A stretch of 64,000 bases of DNA from JACSRF01 sp963695505 (lineage in GTDB: Bacteria > Chloroflexota > Anaerolineae > Promineifilales > Promineifilaceae), in assembly GCA_963695505.1 (NCBI GenBank), contig CAVOGX010000005.1:20276-84275 (forward strand), written 5' to 3'. The notes below the pieces were generated by a model. The model did not search any database. It saw nothing but the letters and a program-made list of their open reading frames with translations, and was not told the DNA's origin. This document shows, piece after piece, positions 53,114-62,856 of the stretch. Within the stretch, counting starts at the first letter, position 1, and the number at the start of each line of letters is the position of its first letter. Made by a program: the position numbers and the translations under genes.

Positions 53114-53428
53114 ATGAGAGCAAGAGAAATTGCAGGTAAGACCGTTGAGTTTGATGAAGATGGTTTTATGGCTGACCACAACCAGTGGAACCAACAGGTT
53201 GCTGAAACTCTGGCAACGGAAATTGGTATTACGTTGACAGACCGGCATTGGAAAGTGATCAACTTTTGCCGGGAAGATTATGAAGCACAGGGTGATGCGC
53301 CAACGCTGCGCCGCATTACCACAGTAGGTGGCGTACCTACGAAGGAGCTGTATAAGCTGTTCCCAAAAGGTCCGGCAAAGAAAGTCGCATATGTTGCTGG
53401 ATTGAAAAAACCGTCAGGTTGTATTTAA
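53114..53428 (+). CDS. tusE: TusE/DsrC family sulfur-relay protein with a single C-terminal cysteine
   Basis: 104 residues. The family core (GKTVEFDEDGFM, ITLTDRHWKVINFCREDYEA, GDAPTLRRITTVGGVPTKEL, LYKLFPKGPAKK) is complete. The C-terminal arm ends AGLKKPSGCI, keeping the penultimate cysteine that carries persulfide. The second cysteine eleven residues earlier in dissimilatory-type DsrC is Ala here, so it cannot form the intramolecular trisulfide used with DsrAB; it is of the TusE/one-cysteine type. ATG 53114 is preceded by GGAGG at 53101-53105. It lies between DUF1641 and DsrE-like genes of a sulfide oxidation operon and likely accepts sulfur from or passes it to the DsrE-like protein. Confidence 0.9.
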   Translation: MRAREIAGKTVEFDEDGFMADHNQWNQQVAETLATEIGITLTDRHWKVINFCREDYEAQGDAPTLRRITTVGGVPTKELYKLFPKGPAKKVAYVAGLKKPSGCI

Positions 53429-53476
53429 ATGACTTAATGCCGGAGATTAGATTGCCGGGCGATAAGGAGACTACTC

Positions 53477-53959
53477 ATGTTTGAGGATACGGATCGGAAA
53501 CTGTGTATTATTTGCTCGAAAGGGACGCTGGATATGGCTTATCCGGGGCTGGTGTTGGCCAATGCGGCTCTGATGGAAGGCATTGACGTGACGCTGTTCT
53601 TCACCTTCTGGGGACTGGATATTATCAACAAGAAGAAGATGAACAAGCTGAAGTTTGTGCCGATTGGCAATCCCAGCATGCCGATTCCCAATGCAATTGG
53701 TGGGCTGCCGGGTATGACGAATGTGGCAACGGCCGTTATGAAACGTGAAATCACCAAGTTGGATTTCCCCGACGTCGAAGAGTTTTTGGAAATGATCACT
53801 GATGCGGGTGGCAAACTGTACGCCTGCAAAATGTCGGTAGACATGTTCCACGACATGCACATGATGAAAGAAGAAGACATCTATGAGCGCGTTGAAGGTG
53901 TTGTTGGCGCAACCGATTTCATGGAAATGAGCGAAGACGCACAAATTATTTTTATTTAG
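53477..53959 (+). CDS. DsrE/DsrF/DrsH-like sulfur-transfer protein
   Basis: 160 residues. The N-terminal strand-helix (KLCIICSKGTLDMAYPGLVL) and the later KLYACKMSVDMF motif with its conserved cysteine match the DsrE2/DsrE3 branch of the DsrE/DsrF/DrsH-like family. These proteins carry sulfane sulfur to TusA or DsrC-like partners. There is no strong membrane segment, but FTFWGLDIINKKK is partly hydrophobic. It starts 48 bases after the TusE-like gene and is followed by a terminator, so it closes the operon. Intact. The function as a sulfur carrier downstream of sulfide oxidation is inferred from the family and operon. Confidence 0.9.
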   Translation: MFEDTDRKLCIICSKGTLDMAYPGLVLANAALMEGIDVTLFFTFWGLDIINKKKMNKLKFVPIGNPSMPIPNAIGGLPGMTNVATAVMKREITKLDFPDVEEFLEMITDAGGKLYACKMSVDMFHDMHMMKEEDIYERVEGVVGATDFMEMSEDAQIIFI

Positions 53960-53999
53960 GCAACGACAAAATTCCCGACGAGGAGAGAAGGGTAGAAAG

Positions 54000-54031
54000 A
54001 AAGCCCCTGGCACAGGAATGCCAGGGGCTTT
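54000..54031 (+). terminator. Terminator at the end of the sulfide-oxidation operon
   Basis: AAAGCCCCTGGCA (54000-54012) pairs perfectly with TGCCAGGGGCTTT (54019-54031) around CAGGAA. The T run is short. Confidence 0.8.
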
Positions 54032-54243
54032 CTGGTGCAAAGGGTTGTTCACATTGGTGCTGAATGACGTATTTTCTAAATAACACGTAAGGAGAATTGA
54101 CCTCACTGCGTCACAGGTTTTAAACTTAAATCATGGAATGAGTTGGGGTTGAGCCAAACCTCATCCAAAAATTGAAAATCAAATTTCTAGTTACCCGTCA
54201 GGTGCACCCTGGCTTGCAGTGGGCCCTAGGAGAAATTCCATGT

Positions 54244-55488
54244 ATGGCAGAATCCATTCATTTAGAAAACAATCAGGTCAGTAAATGCCCGGTTGACCAT
54301 TCATCAATTAATCAGCAAAAAACAGCCCCGTTTGCAGAACCGACAAATCGTCCCATTGAGGTTGATGATTTTGGCGTCTGGCACGTGCGCGGGTATGCAG
54401 AGGCGCGAGAGGTGTTTCGCTCGGATAAAACTCGCCAGGCAGGTTTTGGTGCAGAGTTGATGGATCAGCTCCCAAACTACATGAATCCGCCAATCCTTTT
54501 CCTGGAGGGGCAGCCACATCACGAGCAGCGCCGCCAGACGGCCCGTTTCTTTACCCCGCGCACTACCGACACAAAATACCGCCAGTTCATGGAAGCATAC
54601 GCGGATGAGGTACTGGCTAAATTTCTCCATCAGGGGCGGGCTGACCTGAGTGACTTGAGCATGAAGATGGCGGTACAGGTAGCCTCCCAGGTTGTGGGCC
54701 TGACCAACAGCTTGCTGCCGGGTATGGAAGGGCGGATTGATGCCCTGGTGCATCAGGATTTTAGCAGTAAGCGGCTGAATTTTTGGCAAAAAATTACCCA
54801 GTTCTTGAAGAATCAATGGGAAGTGGGGCGTTTTTTCTTCCTGGACGTACGCCCGGCCATAAAAGCGCGGCAAACAGAGCGGCGAGAAGACGTGATTTCA
54901 CATCTATTGGATAGTGACTACGGCAATCTTGAAATACTAACCGAATGCATTACGTATGGCGCGGCGGGGATGGTGACGACGCGGGAGTTTATCAGTGTGG
55001 TGACTTGGTACTGCCTGGAGAATCCCGAGTATCGCCAGCTTTTGCTGCATGCGGATGAAGAAACGCGTTACAGCTTTTTACACGAGCTGCTGCGCCTGGA
55101 ACCGGTGGTGGGACGACTGTATCGTCGGGCAACGGCCGAAATTCAACTCGAAAGCCAGGGCCAAACCGTGACGATTCCTGAGGGAGCGTTAATTGACCTG
55201 CACACATATGCCGTAAACGCCGATGAGTCGGTGGTGGGTGAGAATCCTCTGCAAGTTTGCCCTGGACGGGAAATGAAAGAAATGCGGCCGAAAGTGCCTG
55301 AATTTATGATGAGCTTTGGCGATGGAGCGCATCGCTGCCCAGGGGCTTATATTGCCATCCAGGAGACAGACATATTTATGCGTAAGCTGTTGGCGATTGA
55401 TTCCCTGCGCATCGAGCGGGAACCGGACGTAATTTTCAACGAAACGGTGAAGGGGTACGAAATCCGCAATTTTATTTTGACGGCATGA
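54244..55488 (+). CDS. Cytochrome P450
   Basis: About 414 residues. The heme-binding loop FGDGAHRCPGAYIA near residue 358 supplies the axial Cys, and the ExxR helix pair is in ELLRLEPVVGRLYRRA. The I-helix reads AAGMVTTREF, lacking the usual acid-Thr pair (A/G-G-x-D/E-T), although Thr-Thr is kept, so oxygen activation may be unusual. ATG 54244 is chosen because it begins the natural P450 N-terminus; the upstream in-frame start at 54172 has no site. It is alone between the sulfur operon terminator and its own terminator. No redox partner is nearby and the substrate is unknown. Confidence 0.93.
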   Translation: MAESIHLENNQVSKCPVDHSSINQQKTAPFAEPTNRPIEVDDFGVWHVRGYAEAREVFRSDKTRQAGFGAELMDQLPNYMNPPILFLEGQPHHEQRRQTARFFTPRTTDTKYRQFMEAYADEVLAKFLHQGRADLSDLSMKMAVQVASQVVGLTNSLLPGMEGRIDALVHQDFSSKRLNFWQKITQFLKNQWEVGRFFFLDVRPAIKARQTERREDVISHLLDSDYGNLEILTECITYGAAGMVTTREFISVVTWYCLENPEYRQLLLHADEETRYSFLHELLRLEPVVGRLYRRATAEIQLESQGQTVTIPEGALIDLHTYAVNADESVVGENPLQVCPGREMKEMRPKVPEFMMSFGDGAHRCPGAYIAIQETDIFMRKLLAIDSLRIEREPDVIFNETVKGYEIRNFILTA

Positions 55489-55509
55489 AACGGCCGTTTC
55501 CTATTCATG

Positions 55510-55537
55510 AAGCCCGGCCAATAAAACCGGGCTTTTT
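55510..55537 (+). terminator. Rho-independent terminator after the P450 gene
   Basis: AAGCCCGG (55510-55517) pairs with CCGGGCTT (55527-55534), followed by T. It also lies at the 3' end of the leftward oxidoreductase gene. Confidence 0.85.
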
Positions 55538-55540
55538 CTT

Positions 55541-56362
55541 TTACCAACGTGGTGGCCCTGCCTGTACTCTTGCCAGCAACTCGTCCACGCTGCCTCGCAG
55601 TCCGAATAGAACCTCAAACCACCAGGTTGCTCCGGCTGCAGCATATTCCTTTACCAGCGCCGTTTCGCCGGGCTGGGAAATGCCGTCCACGGCAAAGGCC
55701 AGGGGTGGTAAATTTGCTGGCCGCAGTCGTTGAATTGCCGCCACACGTTGTGCTAAGGCCTCCGGTGGCAGGGTGATTTTGCTGTTTTCGTCGACAGTGC
55801 CCATGATCCAGCCGTCCCAGCGGGCGGCGCGGCGGTGAGCAGCGGGGCTGTCGCCGCCAATCCACACGGGATAACGCGGCTGCTGCAGTGGCGGGGGCAG
55901 GATGGCCAGGTTGTCGATGTTGTAGTGCGGACCGTGGTGGGTAACCGGCTCTCCCGTGGCAAAGGCCGCCAGCAGGTCAAGCATTTCGTCCAGCATGGCG
56001 GCGCGGGTTTGGTAGGTACTATTTTCGCCGACGTTGGCAAATTCGCCATGAATGGCGCCCAATCCTGCACCCAGAATGAAACGGCCGTTACTCAAGCGGT
56101 CCAGCGACGCCAGCAGCCGGGCCAGCAGGTGGGGTTTGTAGCGCGGCAGGGCGGCCACGCCGGGCAGGATTTTGAGGGTGGAAGTGGTGGCGGCAACGGC
56201 CGTTAACGTCACCCAGGGGTCAGCCACGCCATAAGGCATGGCCAGGTGGTCCCATACCCATAGCGCTTCCCAGCCGGCGGCCTCTGCCGCGCGGGCAAAG
56301 CGCACAATGTTCTGCGGTTCGGCAAATTCGCCAAAAGGCACAATCTCGATTCCGAAATGCAT
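55541..56362 (-). CDS. Luciferase-like (LLM class) flavin/F420-dependent oxidoreductase
   Basis: 273 residues. The family pattern is clear: FGIEIVPFGEFAEPQNIVRF, AAGWEALWVWDHLAMPYG, LKILPGVAALPRYKPHLLAR, GRFILGAGLGAIHGEF and a C-terminal GATWWFEVL. It is most similar in style to F420-dependent LLM oxidoreductases of actinobacteria and Chloroflexota. Substrate unknown. It is followed downstream by the P450 on the other strand, and a close relative lies just upstream on the same strand (96 bases between), so the pair looks duplicated. Confidence 0.9.
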   Translation of the reverse strand: MHFGIEIVPFGEFAEPQNIVRFARAAEAAGWEALWVWDHLAMPYGVADPWVTLTAVAATTSTLKILPGVAALPRYKPHLLARLLASLDRLSNGRFILGAGLGAIHGEFANVGENSTYQTRAAMLDEMLDLLAAFATGEPVTHHGPHYNIDNLAILPPPLQQPRYPVWIGGDSPAAHRRAARWDGWIMGTVDENSKITLPPEALAQRVAAIQRLRPANLPPLAFAVDGISQPGETALVKEYAAAGATWWFEVLFGLRGSVDELLARVQAGPPRW

Positions 56363-56458
56363 TACTTTTCCTTCCTCATATTTTCATGGTGAGCGAGTGA
56401 TAAAGTGTAGTGAGACAAAAAGGCATCCTGGGATTTCCTTATGTTTCTCACTCTAACT

Positions 56459-57334
56459 TTACAGGGGCGGCGGCCCCTGCTGGATGCGCGCCCGCATTTC
56501 GGCCAGCGGCCAGGGCTTGGCGCTGTCATCCCATCCATAGCGCCAGTGGTCCAGGCTCTCAATCCACCAGGTTGCCCCCTCTTCAGCAAAGGCGGCTACC
56601 TGATGGGCGGCCTCATCAGGATTTTCGCCGGGCGTCCAGCCGCTAAGCACCAGGTCGAAGGGGCTTTCCGCCTGGCGGTGCTGCTGGATGTATGCCCGCA
56701 GTTCCCGCACCTCGTTGGGGGTAAGAGGCTCAAGCCCCTCTTTAAGGGGCACGATACCATCCCAGCGGGCAGCGCGGCGAAACGGCCGTTTCCGGGGCCA
56801 GAAGCCGCCCACCCATACAGGAACACGTGGCTGTTGGAACGCTGGCAAATCAAAAACTAGCTCACCATAAGGGTTTGGGTCAGCGGCCATGCGGTAATGG
56901 GTGCCGCGGTGGTGAATCTCCCCGCCGCGCCAGCAGGCTGCCAGCAGCGCCAAACCTTCGTCCAGCATGTCCCCACGCACTTTTAGCGACGGCTCCTCGC
57001 CCAGATAGTCCCATTCCCAGGGCATTTCGCCGATGCCCACACCTAAAATGAGCCGGCCATGGGAGAGGTGGTCCAAGGTGATGGTTTCCCGCGCCAGCTT
57101 AATGGGACGGCGGCGGGGCAGAGGCGTCACCATGGTGCCCAGCTTGATACGCGAGGTAGCCAGGGCAACGGCCGTTAACGCCACCCACGGATCCACCACC
57201 GGAAACTCGTGAAACACGTGGTCCCATAGGAAAAAACCGTCCCAACCGGTCGCTTCTGCTGCGGCAGCCATTTCGGCAAAGGGGCGCACGTCCGGGCTGC
57301 CTGCCCAATTTGGCATCGATATTGCAAATTTCAT
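56459..57334 (-). CDS. Luciferase-like (LLM class) flavin/F420-dependent oxidoreductase, second copy
   Basis: About 291 residues: FAISMPNWAGSPDVRPFAE, ATGWDGFFLWDHVFHE, IKLGTMVTPLPRRRPIKLAR, GRLILGVGIGEMPWEWDYLG and the matching C-terminal GATWWIESLDHW. It is paralogous to the gene downstream but clearly diverged, so substrates may differ. The start is ATG 57334 after GGAGCCTATT; an earlier in-frame ATG at 57346 lacks spacing. A TGACA-N5-TGTCA palindrome lies about 85 bases upstream. Confidence 0.9.
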   Translation of the reverse strand: MKFAISMPNWAGSPDVRPFAEMAAAAEATGWDGFFLWDHVFHEFPVVDPWVALTAVALATSRIKLGTMVTPLPRRRPIKLARETITLDHLSHGRLILGVGIGEMPWEWDYLGEEPSLKVRGDMLDEGLALLAACWRGGEIHHRGTHYRMAADPNPYGELVFDLPAFQQPRVPVWVGGFWPRKRPFRRAARWDGIVPLKEGLEPLTPNEVRELRAYIQQHRQAESPFDLVLSGWTPGENPDEAAHQVAAFAEEGATWWIESLDHWRYGWDDSAKPWPLAEMRARIQQGPPPL

Positions 57335-57416
57335 AATAGGCTCCAATTGATAGAGTGGAAACTTGTAGTTGCTTGTTTCCAGCTCATCGTCATATTTGGA
57401 GTCTAACCTGAATTAC

Positions 57417-57431
57417 TGACACCTTTTGTCA
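57417..57431. promoter_or_regulatory. Inverted repeat TGACA-CCTTT-TGTCA
   Basis: Five-base arms around five bases, about 85 bases upstream of the LLM oxidoreductase start. An alike site, TGACA-CCTGC-TGTCA, occurs at 61399-61413 before the RNA helicase gene. The arms are the same as in the 2-base-centre palindromes at 2020, 17024 and 50240. Confidence 0.4.
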
Positions 57432-57578
57432 ACAACGTTATCGTGGACGTCGGTTTGCCATGAGAACTCTAAAAAAAATTGTTCGCAATCATTCAGCCCC
57501 CTAGAGAAATGGGAGGTTTTGCACTAAATTTTTACCATGCTCCTCTAATGAAAACCTCGCGGGTCTGAACGGGAGCAA

Positions 57579-59161
57579 TCATTCCAACTCAGGCTTTAAA
57601 ATTATTGGTAAAAAGAGACGTTTATCCATGCGTACGGCGCAAATATCGTCAACCCACAATTCCTGACCGCCAATTTTGAAGCTGAAGATGACGCCATCGA
57701 AGGCTAGCTTGCCCCGGTCGTTGCCAAACCCGTTGACGACAGAAACGGCCGTACCGCCCAACATCGTGCCGTCCAAATCGGCAAAAATAGTGAAATTGGT
57801 GAACACTCCGTTTACTTCCAGGTTCAAATTGCCGCCATATTCCCCAAACAACAGGCTCAGGTGGGAGACCGGCATGCCAAAATCAACAGCCATGTTGATA
57901 TTGTTCAAATGCATGTCTTGCCCGGAACCGCCGGACAGCCCGCTGCTGTCTGCGGTGGCCACACCCCCGGTGTAAACGGTCCCGCCGCTCCACTCAAAGG
58001 GGAAAAGCGCCATGTGCGCGCCAGAATCCATGAAGGCATCCCCAACATTGTAGCTGGCCATGGGCGGCAGGCTCTCAAAATCGACGCAGCAGGACTCCGG
58101 GCAGACGTTGTCAATCCACAACTCCTGCCCGCCTACCGCAAACTCGCTTACCTCACCAAACAGGTAAACCCGGCCAATGGGACCACCCACCACGATCACC
58201 CGAACTCCGCCCATCATGGCCGTATGCAGGTTAGAAAAATTAAGCACGTTGGTAAACACGCCGTTGACCATCAGGTTCACATTACCGCCGTACTCGCCAA
58301 AATCGAAAGAGAGACCTTTTAAGGGGTAAGCAAATTGGAAGACGAGATTCACGTTGTTGGCATTCATGTCGAGACCGGAACCACCGGCCAGCCCGGCGTT
58401 GCTCACCGTCGCCGTGCCGTTGGTAAACACACCGCCCCCGGTAAACTCAAAAGGTCTAACGGTAACGGGCACACCCGAGTCCACAAAGACGTCATTGACG
58501 ACGTAAGAGGTCCCTGGAACCAGGTCCTCAAAGTCTACGCAGTTTGTTTCCGGGCAGGCATCATCAATCCACAACTCCTGACCACCCACGGAAAATTCGG
58601 CAATGGGACCCGCCATGCGCAAGTAGCCCGTGTCGTTGCCCAAACCATTGATGACTAAAAATTCAACTCCCCCAATGACTTGCCCATTCAATTGGGCAAA
58701 ATTCAGAAAGTTGGTGAAAACGCCATTGACCATTAAATTCAAATTGCCGCCATATTCACCAAACAAGAATGAAAGGCCATTGAGGGGTTGGCCAAAGTCG
58801 AAGGCCAGAGTTGATGTTGTTGAGCTGAATTTCGCGACCCGTTCCGCCGGCAAAACCCGTATTGCCGATGCTGGCCAACCCTCCGGTGATAGACGGTGCC
58901 ATTGCTCCACTCAAAGGGTAAGGCGCGCATGATGACGCCAGAATCGACAAAGACGTCCCCAACTACGTACTCCCCGCTCAGGGGGAGGCTTTCAAAGTCC
59001 ACACAGTCCGGCGACGCCACAGCGGCCTCGCTTTCTACGACAGGTGATGACTGGGCGGCTAAAGTAACGGCCGTTACCAGCGCCAAACTGCCAACGATGA
59101 CCAGAAACAAAACGGCCACACGAACCCAAACGCGGCTCGTTCTTTCGATAGAGCGTATCAT
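57579..59161 (-). CDS. Secreted protein of three ~140-residue repeats, unknown function; two frameshifts
   Basis: About 525 residues when read through. ATG 59161 follows GGAGGTGGGTC; a signal peptide spans residues about 10-38. Three repeats follow, each with CVDFE near the start, a Val-rich DSG stretch, a GG(S/T)G segment near LNNIN, FGEYGGNLNLMVNGVFTN, and a closing GGQELWIDDxC. Each repeat has two Cys that could form a disulfide. I recognise no named family; the beta-rich pattern suggests a cell-surface or matrix protein. One inserted base near 58892 and one near 58809 shift the first repeat out of frame. Downstream of uvrB on the same strand, but a gap of about 130 bases separates them. 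Confidence 0.7.
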
Positions 59162-59326
59162 GACCCACCTCCAGGTGAAAGAAAAGGAAATCAACCAAAC
59201 GGGGGAATGGAAACAAAATTGTGGCTATGTTGGGTAATGCTTGGCTCTGTGACCCCACCTTTCCAGGTTAGAACCGGAATGGAGCAGTTGGGTAGTGCCG
59301 TTTGTCATCAATTTGCGGGATGTTTG

Positions 59327-61298
59327 TCAGGAATAATGTTCTTTCAGGGCTTGTAACTGGTCGCGCAGGGCGGCTGCCTTTTCAAATTCCAGGAGGGCTG
59401 CGGCGCGCCGCATGGCGCTTTCCAGCTCCTCGGTGTGGGCCAGAAGGTCACCATCTTCGTAGTACGGGTTGGGTTCGGCAACGGCCGTTTCTGCCCTCTT
59501 TTCCACCTTCGCCCAGCGCACCTCGGCAATGCCCTTGGCAATGGTAACAGGCGTAATGCCATGGGTGGCATTGTACGCCAACTGCTTAGCGCGGCGGCGC
59601 TCCGTTTCGGCGATGGCCCGCTGCATCGACCCGGTAACCCGGTCGGCATACATGATCACCGTGCCCGTCAGCGTGGCGGGCGGCGCGGCCAATGGTCTGA
59701 ATGAGGGCCGTCTCCGAGCGCAAGAACCCTTCCTTGTCCGCGTCCAGAATGGCCACCAGCGACACTTCCGGCAGGTCCAGCCCTTCGCGCAGCAGGTTAA
59801 TGCCCACGACAGCATCGTACACGCCCCTCCGCAGGTCTTGCAGGATGTCTACTCGTTCCAGGGTGTCCACTTCGCTGTGCAGGTAGTGGACGTTGAGGCC
59901 CATTTCGGTCAGGTAGTCGGCCAAATCTTCCGCCAGACGCTTGGTCAGGGTGGTGATGAGGGCGCGCTGGCCCAGCGCGACGCGCTGCCGCACCTCGAAG
60001 AGCAGGTCGTCAACCTGGCCGCGCACCGGCCGCACGCTGACCTGCGGATCAACCAGCCCGGTGGGGCGAATAATTTGCTCCACAACGCGCTCGGCCTGCT
60101 CCAGTTCGTAGGGGCCAGGGGTGGCCGAGGTGTAGATGACCTGGTAGGCGCGCTGCTCCCATTCGGCAAAGGTCAGGGGACGATTGTCCAAGGCGCTGGG
60201 CAGGCGAAAGCCGTAGTCCACCAGCGTTTGCTTGCGGTGGCGGTCGCCGTGGTACATGGCGCGAATCTGGGGAATGGTCATGTGGCTTTCGTCCACCACC
60301 AGCAGGTAGTCGTCGGGGAAGTAGTCGAGGAGGGTCCAGGGGGGCGCGCCAGCGGGCTTGCCGTAAAAGTGGCGGGTGTAGTTTTCGCTGCCGTTGCAGT
60401 AGCCCATCTCGCGCAGCATTTCCAGGTCGTAGCGGGTGCGCTGCTCCAGGCGGTACGCCTCCAGCAGTTTGTTCTCGCTTTGCAGTTGGGCCAGGCGCTC
60501 CACCAACTCGGCTTCGATGCGGGTAACGGCCGTTTCCAGCTCTTCCTGGTCTGTGACAAAGTGGCGGGCCGGGTGCAAGACCACTTCCGGCAGCTCTTGC
60601 ACGACCTCACCCGTCAGGCCGTCGATTTCGCTAATGCGCTGCACCTCCTCACCCCAAAACTCCACGCGGTACACTGCGTCGGCGTGGGGCGGGCGAATCT
60701 CCAGCACGTCGCCGCGCACGCGGAACTGCCCGTAGCCCAGCTCGTAATCGTTCCGTTCGTAATAAATGTCTACCAGCCGCCGCAGCGTTTTGTCCCGCCG
60801 CGCCACCTCCCCCGGGCGAAATCGCACGTGGGCCTGGTGGTACTTTACCGGGTCGCCCAGAGAGTAGATGGCGCTGACGCTGGCAATGACGATGACGTCG
60901 CGCCGCGTGGCCAGAGCCTGGGTAGCGGCCAGCCGCATGCGCTCAATCTCGGCGTTGATGGCGGTGGTCTTTTCGATGTAGGTGTCGGTGCGCGGGATGT
61001 ACGCTTCGGGCTGGTAGTAGTCGTAGTAGCTGACAAAGTAGCTGACGGCGTTGTGGGGGAAGAAGTGGCGAAACTCGGCGTAAAGTTGAGCAGCCAGGGT
61101 TTTGTTGTGGGCCAGAATCAGGGTGGGGCGCTGGGTTTGCTGGATGACGTTGGCGATGGTGAAGGTTTTGCCGGTGCCCGTGGCCCCCAGCAGCACTTGG
61201 TGAGCCAGGTTTTGTTTGAGGCCCTCTACCAGACCGGCAATGGCCGCGGGCTGGTCGCCGGTGGGGTTATAGGTGGATTCTAGCTGGAAGTGGGTCAT
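59327..61298 (-). CDS. uvrB: UvrB excinuclease subunit, one frameshift
   Basis: About 656 residues. The Walker A LLGATGTGKTFTIANVI near residue 35, beta-hairpin YYDYYQPEAYIPRTDTYIEK near 95, helicase motif DESHMT, and TIGRAARHADGTVIMYADR near the end of the helicase domain leave no doubt. The C-terminal UvrC-binding coil is LEFEKAAALRDQL. The frame breaks at CCC 59664-59666 (plus strand), where one C must be removed to read Asp-Gly-Thr-Val-Ile. Because UvrB is normally retained, this supports an error in the sequence. The start is ATG 61298. UvrB verifies DNA damage and hands it to UvrC. Confidence 0.95.
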
Positions 61299-61398
61299 GA
61301 GCTGCTCCTGGAATGAAGGTGAACAATTAACAATTAACAATGAATAATTAACAATGAATTGCGAACGCTATCTCTATCTCTAGCTTAGGGGGTATTTA

Positions 61399-61413
61399 TG
61401 ACACCTGCTGTCA
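61399..61413. promoter_or_regulatory. Inverted repeat TGACA-CCTGC-TGTCA
   Basis: Second example of the five-base-centre form (compare 57417-57431), in the gap between uvrB and the RNA helicase gene, about 165 bases before the helicase start. Confidence 0.4.
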
Positions 61414-61578
61414 GGTAAGCGGATAAGTGAATGCCGGGGAAAGTTGGCGCGAACGAGGTGTGCAGGTATACTGTTCCCTTGTGTTTGCGGCCAGTCTGGT
61501 TTGCGGCAACAAAAATCATTTTTGAAAACCATCGGGCTGAGGGTGCGACTTGGCTCTTAAAGTCAAGGAGACTTCTCA

Positions 61579-62856
61579 GTGAATTTTACACAATTTTCCC
61601 TTGATCCGCGCCTCATGGCCGGAATCAAGCAGGTGGGGTACGAGACCCCAACCCCCATTCAAGAACAAGCAATACCCGCCATCTTAAACGGCCGTGACGT
61701 ATTAGGTTTGGCGCAAACCGGTACAGGCAAAACGGCCGCTTTCCTGCTGCCTATTTTGCAGCGCCTGACCCGCGGGCCATCACGCCGCGTGCGCGCTCTG
61801 GTTATTGCCCCCACGCGGGAGCTGGCCGAGCAAATCTACCAGGCCAGCGTAGACCTGGGCCGTGAAACCAGGGTGCGCGGGGTGACGGTGTATGGCGGCG
61901 TGGGTAAACGGCCGCAAGAAGAGGCGCTGCGCCGCGGCGTAGAACTTGTTGTGGCCTGCCCTGGACGCCTGCTAGACCACATCGGTAAAGGCAGCATCGA
62001 TCTGTCGCAGGTGGAAGTGCTGGTACTGGACGAGGCGGATCGCATGTGCGACATGGGCTTCCTGCCTGACATTCGCCGCATTTTGCGCCATTTGCCCCAG
62101 CAGCGCCAGACGCTCTTTTTCTCGGCGACTATGCCCGCCGACATTCGCGAGCTGGCGGACAAGATTCTCAAAAACCCGGTGACGGTGCAGATTGGCGTGA
62201 TCGCCCCGGCCGAAACAGTTTCTCATGCATTGTATCCCGTGCCTGCAGAGCGCAAGACCGCCCTGACTTTCGCCATGCTGCAGCAAATGCGCATGGGGCG
62301 GGTGCTCATTTTCACGCGCACTAAGTACCGGGCGCGCAGCCTGGCGCGCAAGCTGGAAAAGGGAGGGCATCGGGCGACGATGCTGCAAGGGAATATGTCG
62401 CAAAATCAGCGGCAGAAGGCGATTGACGGCTTCCGCGCCGGTCGGTATGACATCTTGGTGGCCACAGACATTGCCGCCCGCGGCATTGACGTGGCCGACA
62501 TTTCGCACGTGATCAATTTTGATATGCCGGATACGGTAGACGCCTATACCCATCGCATTGGCCGGACGGGGCGCGCTGAGGAAGCGGGCGAGGCGTTTAC
62601 CTTTTTTGCCCCAGGGGATGAGGCATTGGTCTGGGACGTGGAAAAGGTGCTGAAAGCGCCTATTGAACGGCGGCAACTGAACGGCTTTGATTATGGTGAT
62701 TTTCGGCCAGAAACTCTGGCCGCGGGGAAACGGCCGTTGCCCACCAAAGCCCGTTCCAATCGCCGCCGCGGCCAATCCGCCAACGGCCGTTCCCGAGGTT
62801 CGCAACGGCGGCCGTCCCAGCGCCCCGGCTTTCAGGGGGCGGGCAGCCAAAACTAG
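61579..62856 (+). CDS. DEAD-box RNA helicase, RhlE-like
   Basis: 425 residues. All motifs are present: Q motif with GYETPTPIQEQAIP, Walker A AQTGTGKT, PTRELAEQ, DEADRMCDMGF, SAT, and in the second domain RGIDVADISHVINFDMP and HRIGRTGRA. A basic Arg/Gly/Ser tail (residues about 380-425) follows the core, and two palindrome copies are embedded in its coding sequence. It unwinds short RNA duplexes for ribosome assembly or mRNA turnover. The start is GTG 61579 behind CAAGGAG; there is no better ATG. It is a single gene. Confidence 0.95.
   Translation: MNFTQFSLDPRLMAGIKQVGYETPTPIQEQAIPAILNGRDVLGLAQTGTGKTAAFLLPILQRLTRGPSRRVRALVIAPTRELAEQIYQASVDLGRETRVRGVTVYGGVGKRPQEEALRRGVELVVACPGRLLDHIGKGSIDLSQVEVLVLDEADRMCDMGFLPDIRRILRHLPQQRQTLFFSATMPADIRELADKILKNPVTVQIGVIAPAETVSHALYPVPAERKTALTFAMLQQMRMGRVLIFTRTKYRARSLARKLEKGGHRATMLQGNMSQNQRQKAIDGFRAGRYDILVATDIAARGIDVADISHVINFDMPDTVDAYTHRIGRTGRAEEAGEAFTFFAPGDEALVWDVEKVLKAPIERRQLNGFDYGDFRPETLAAGKRPLPTKARSNRRRGQSANGRSRGSQRRPSQRPGFQGAGSQN

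Noticed and set aside
59469..61283. 604-residue plus-strand open frame opposite uvrB
   Set aside because: It is the complement of a certain uvrB frame in GC-rich DNA, and is rich in His/Val/Gly without domain motifs.
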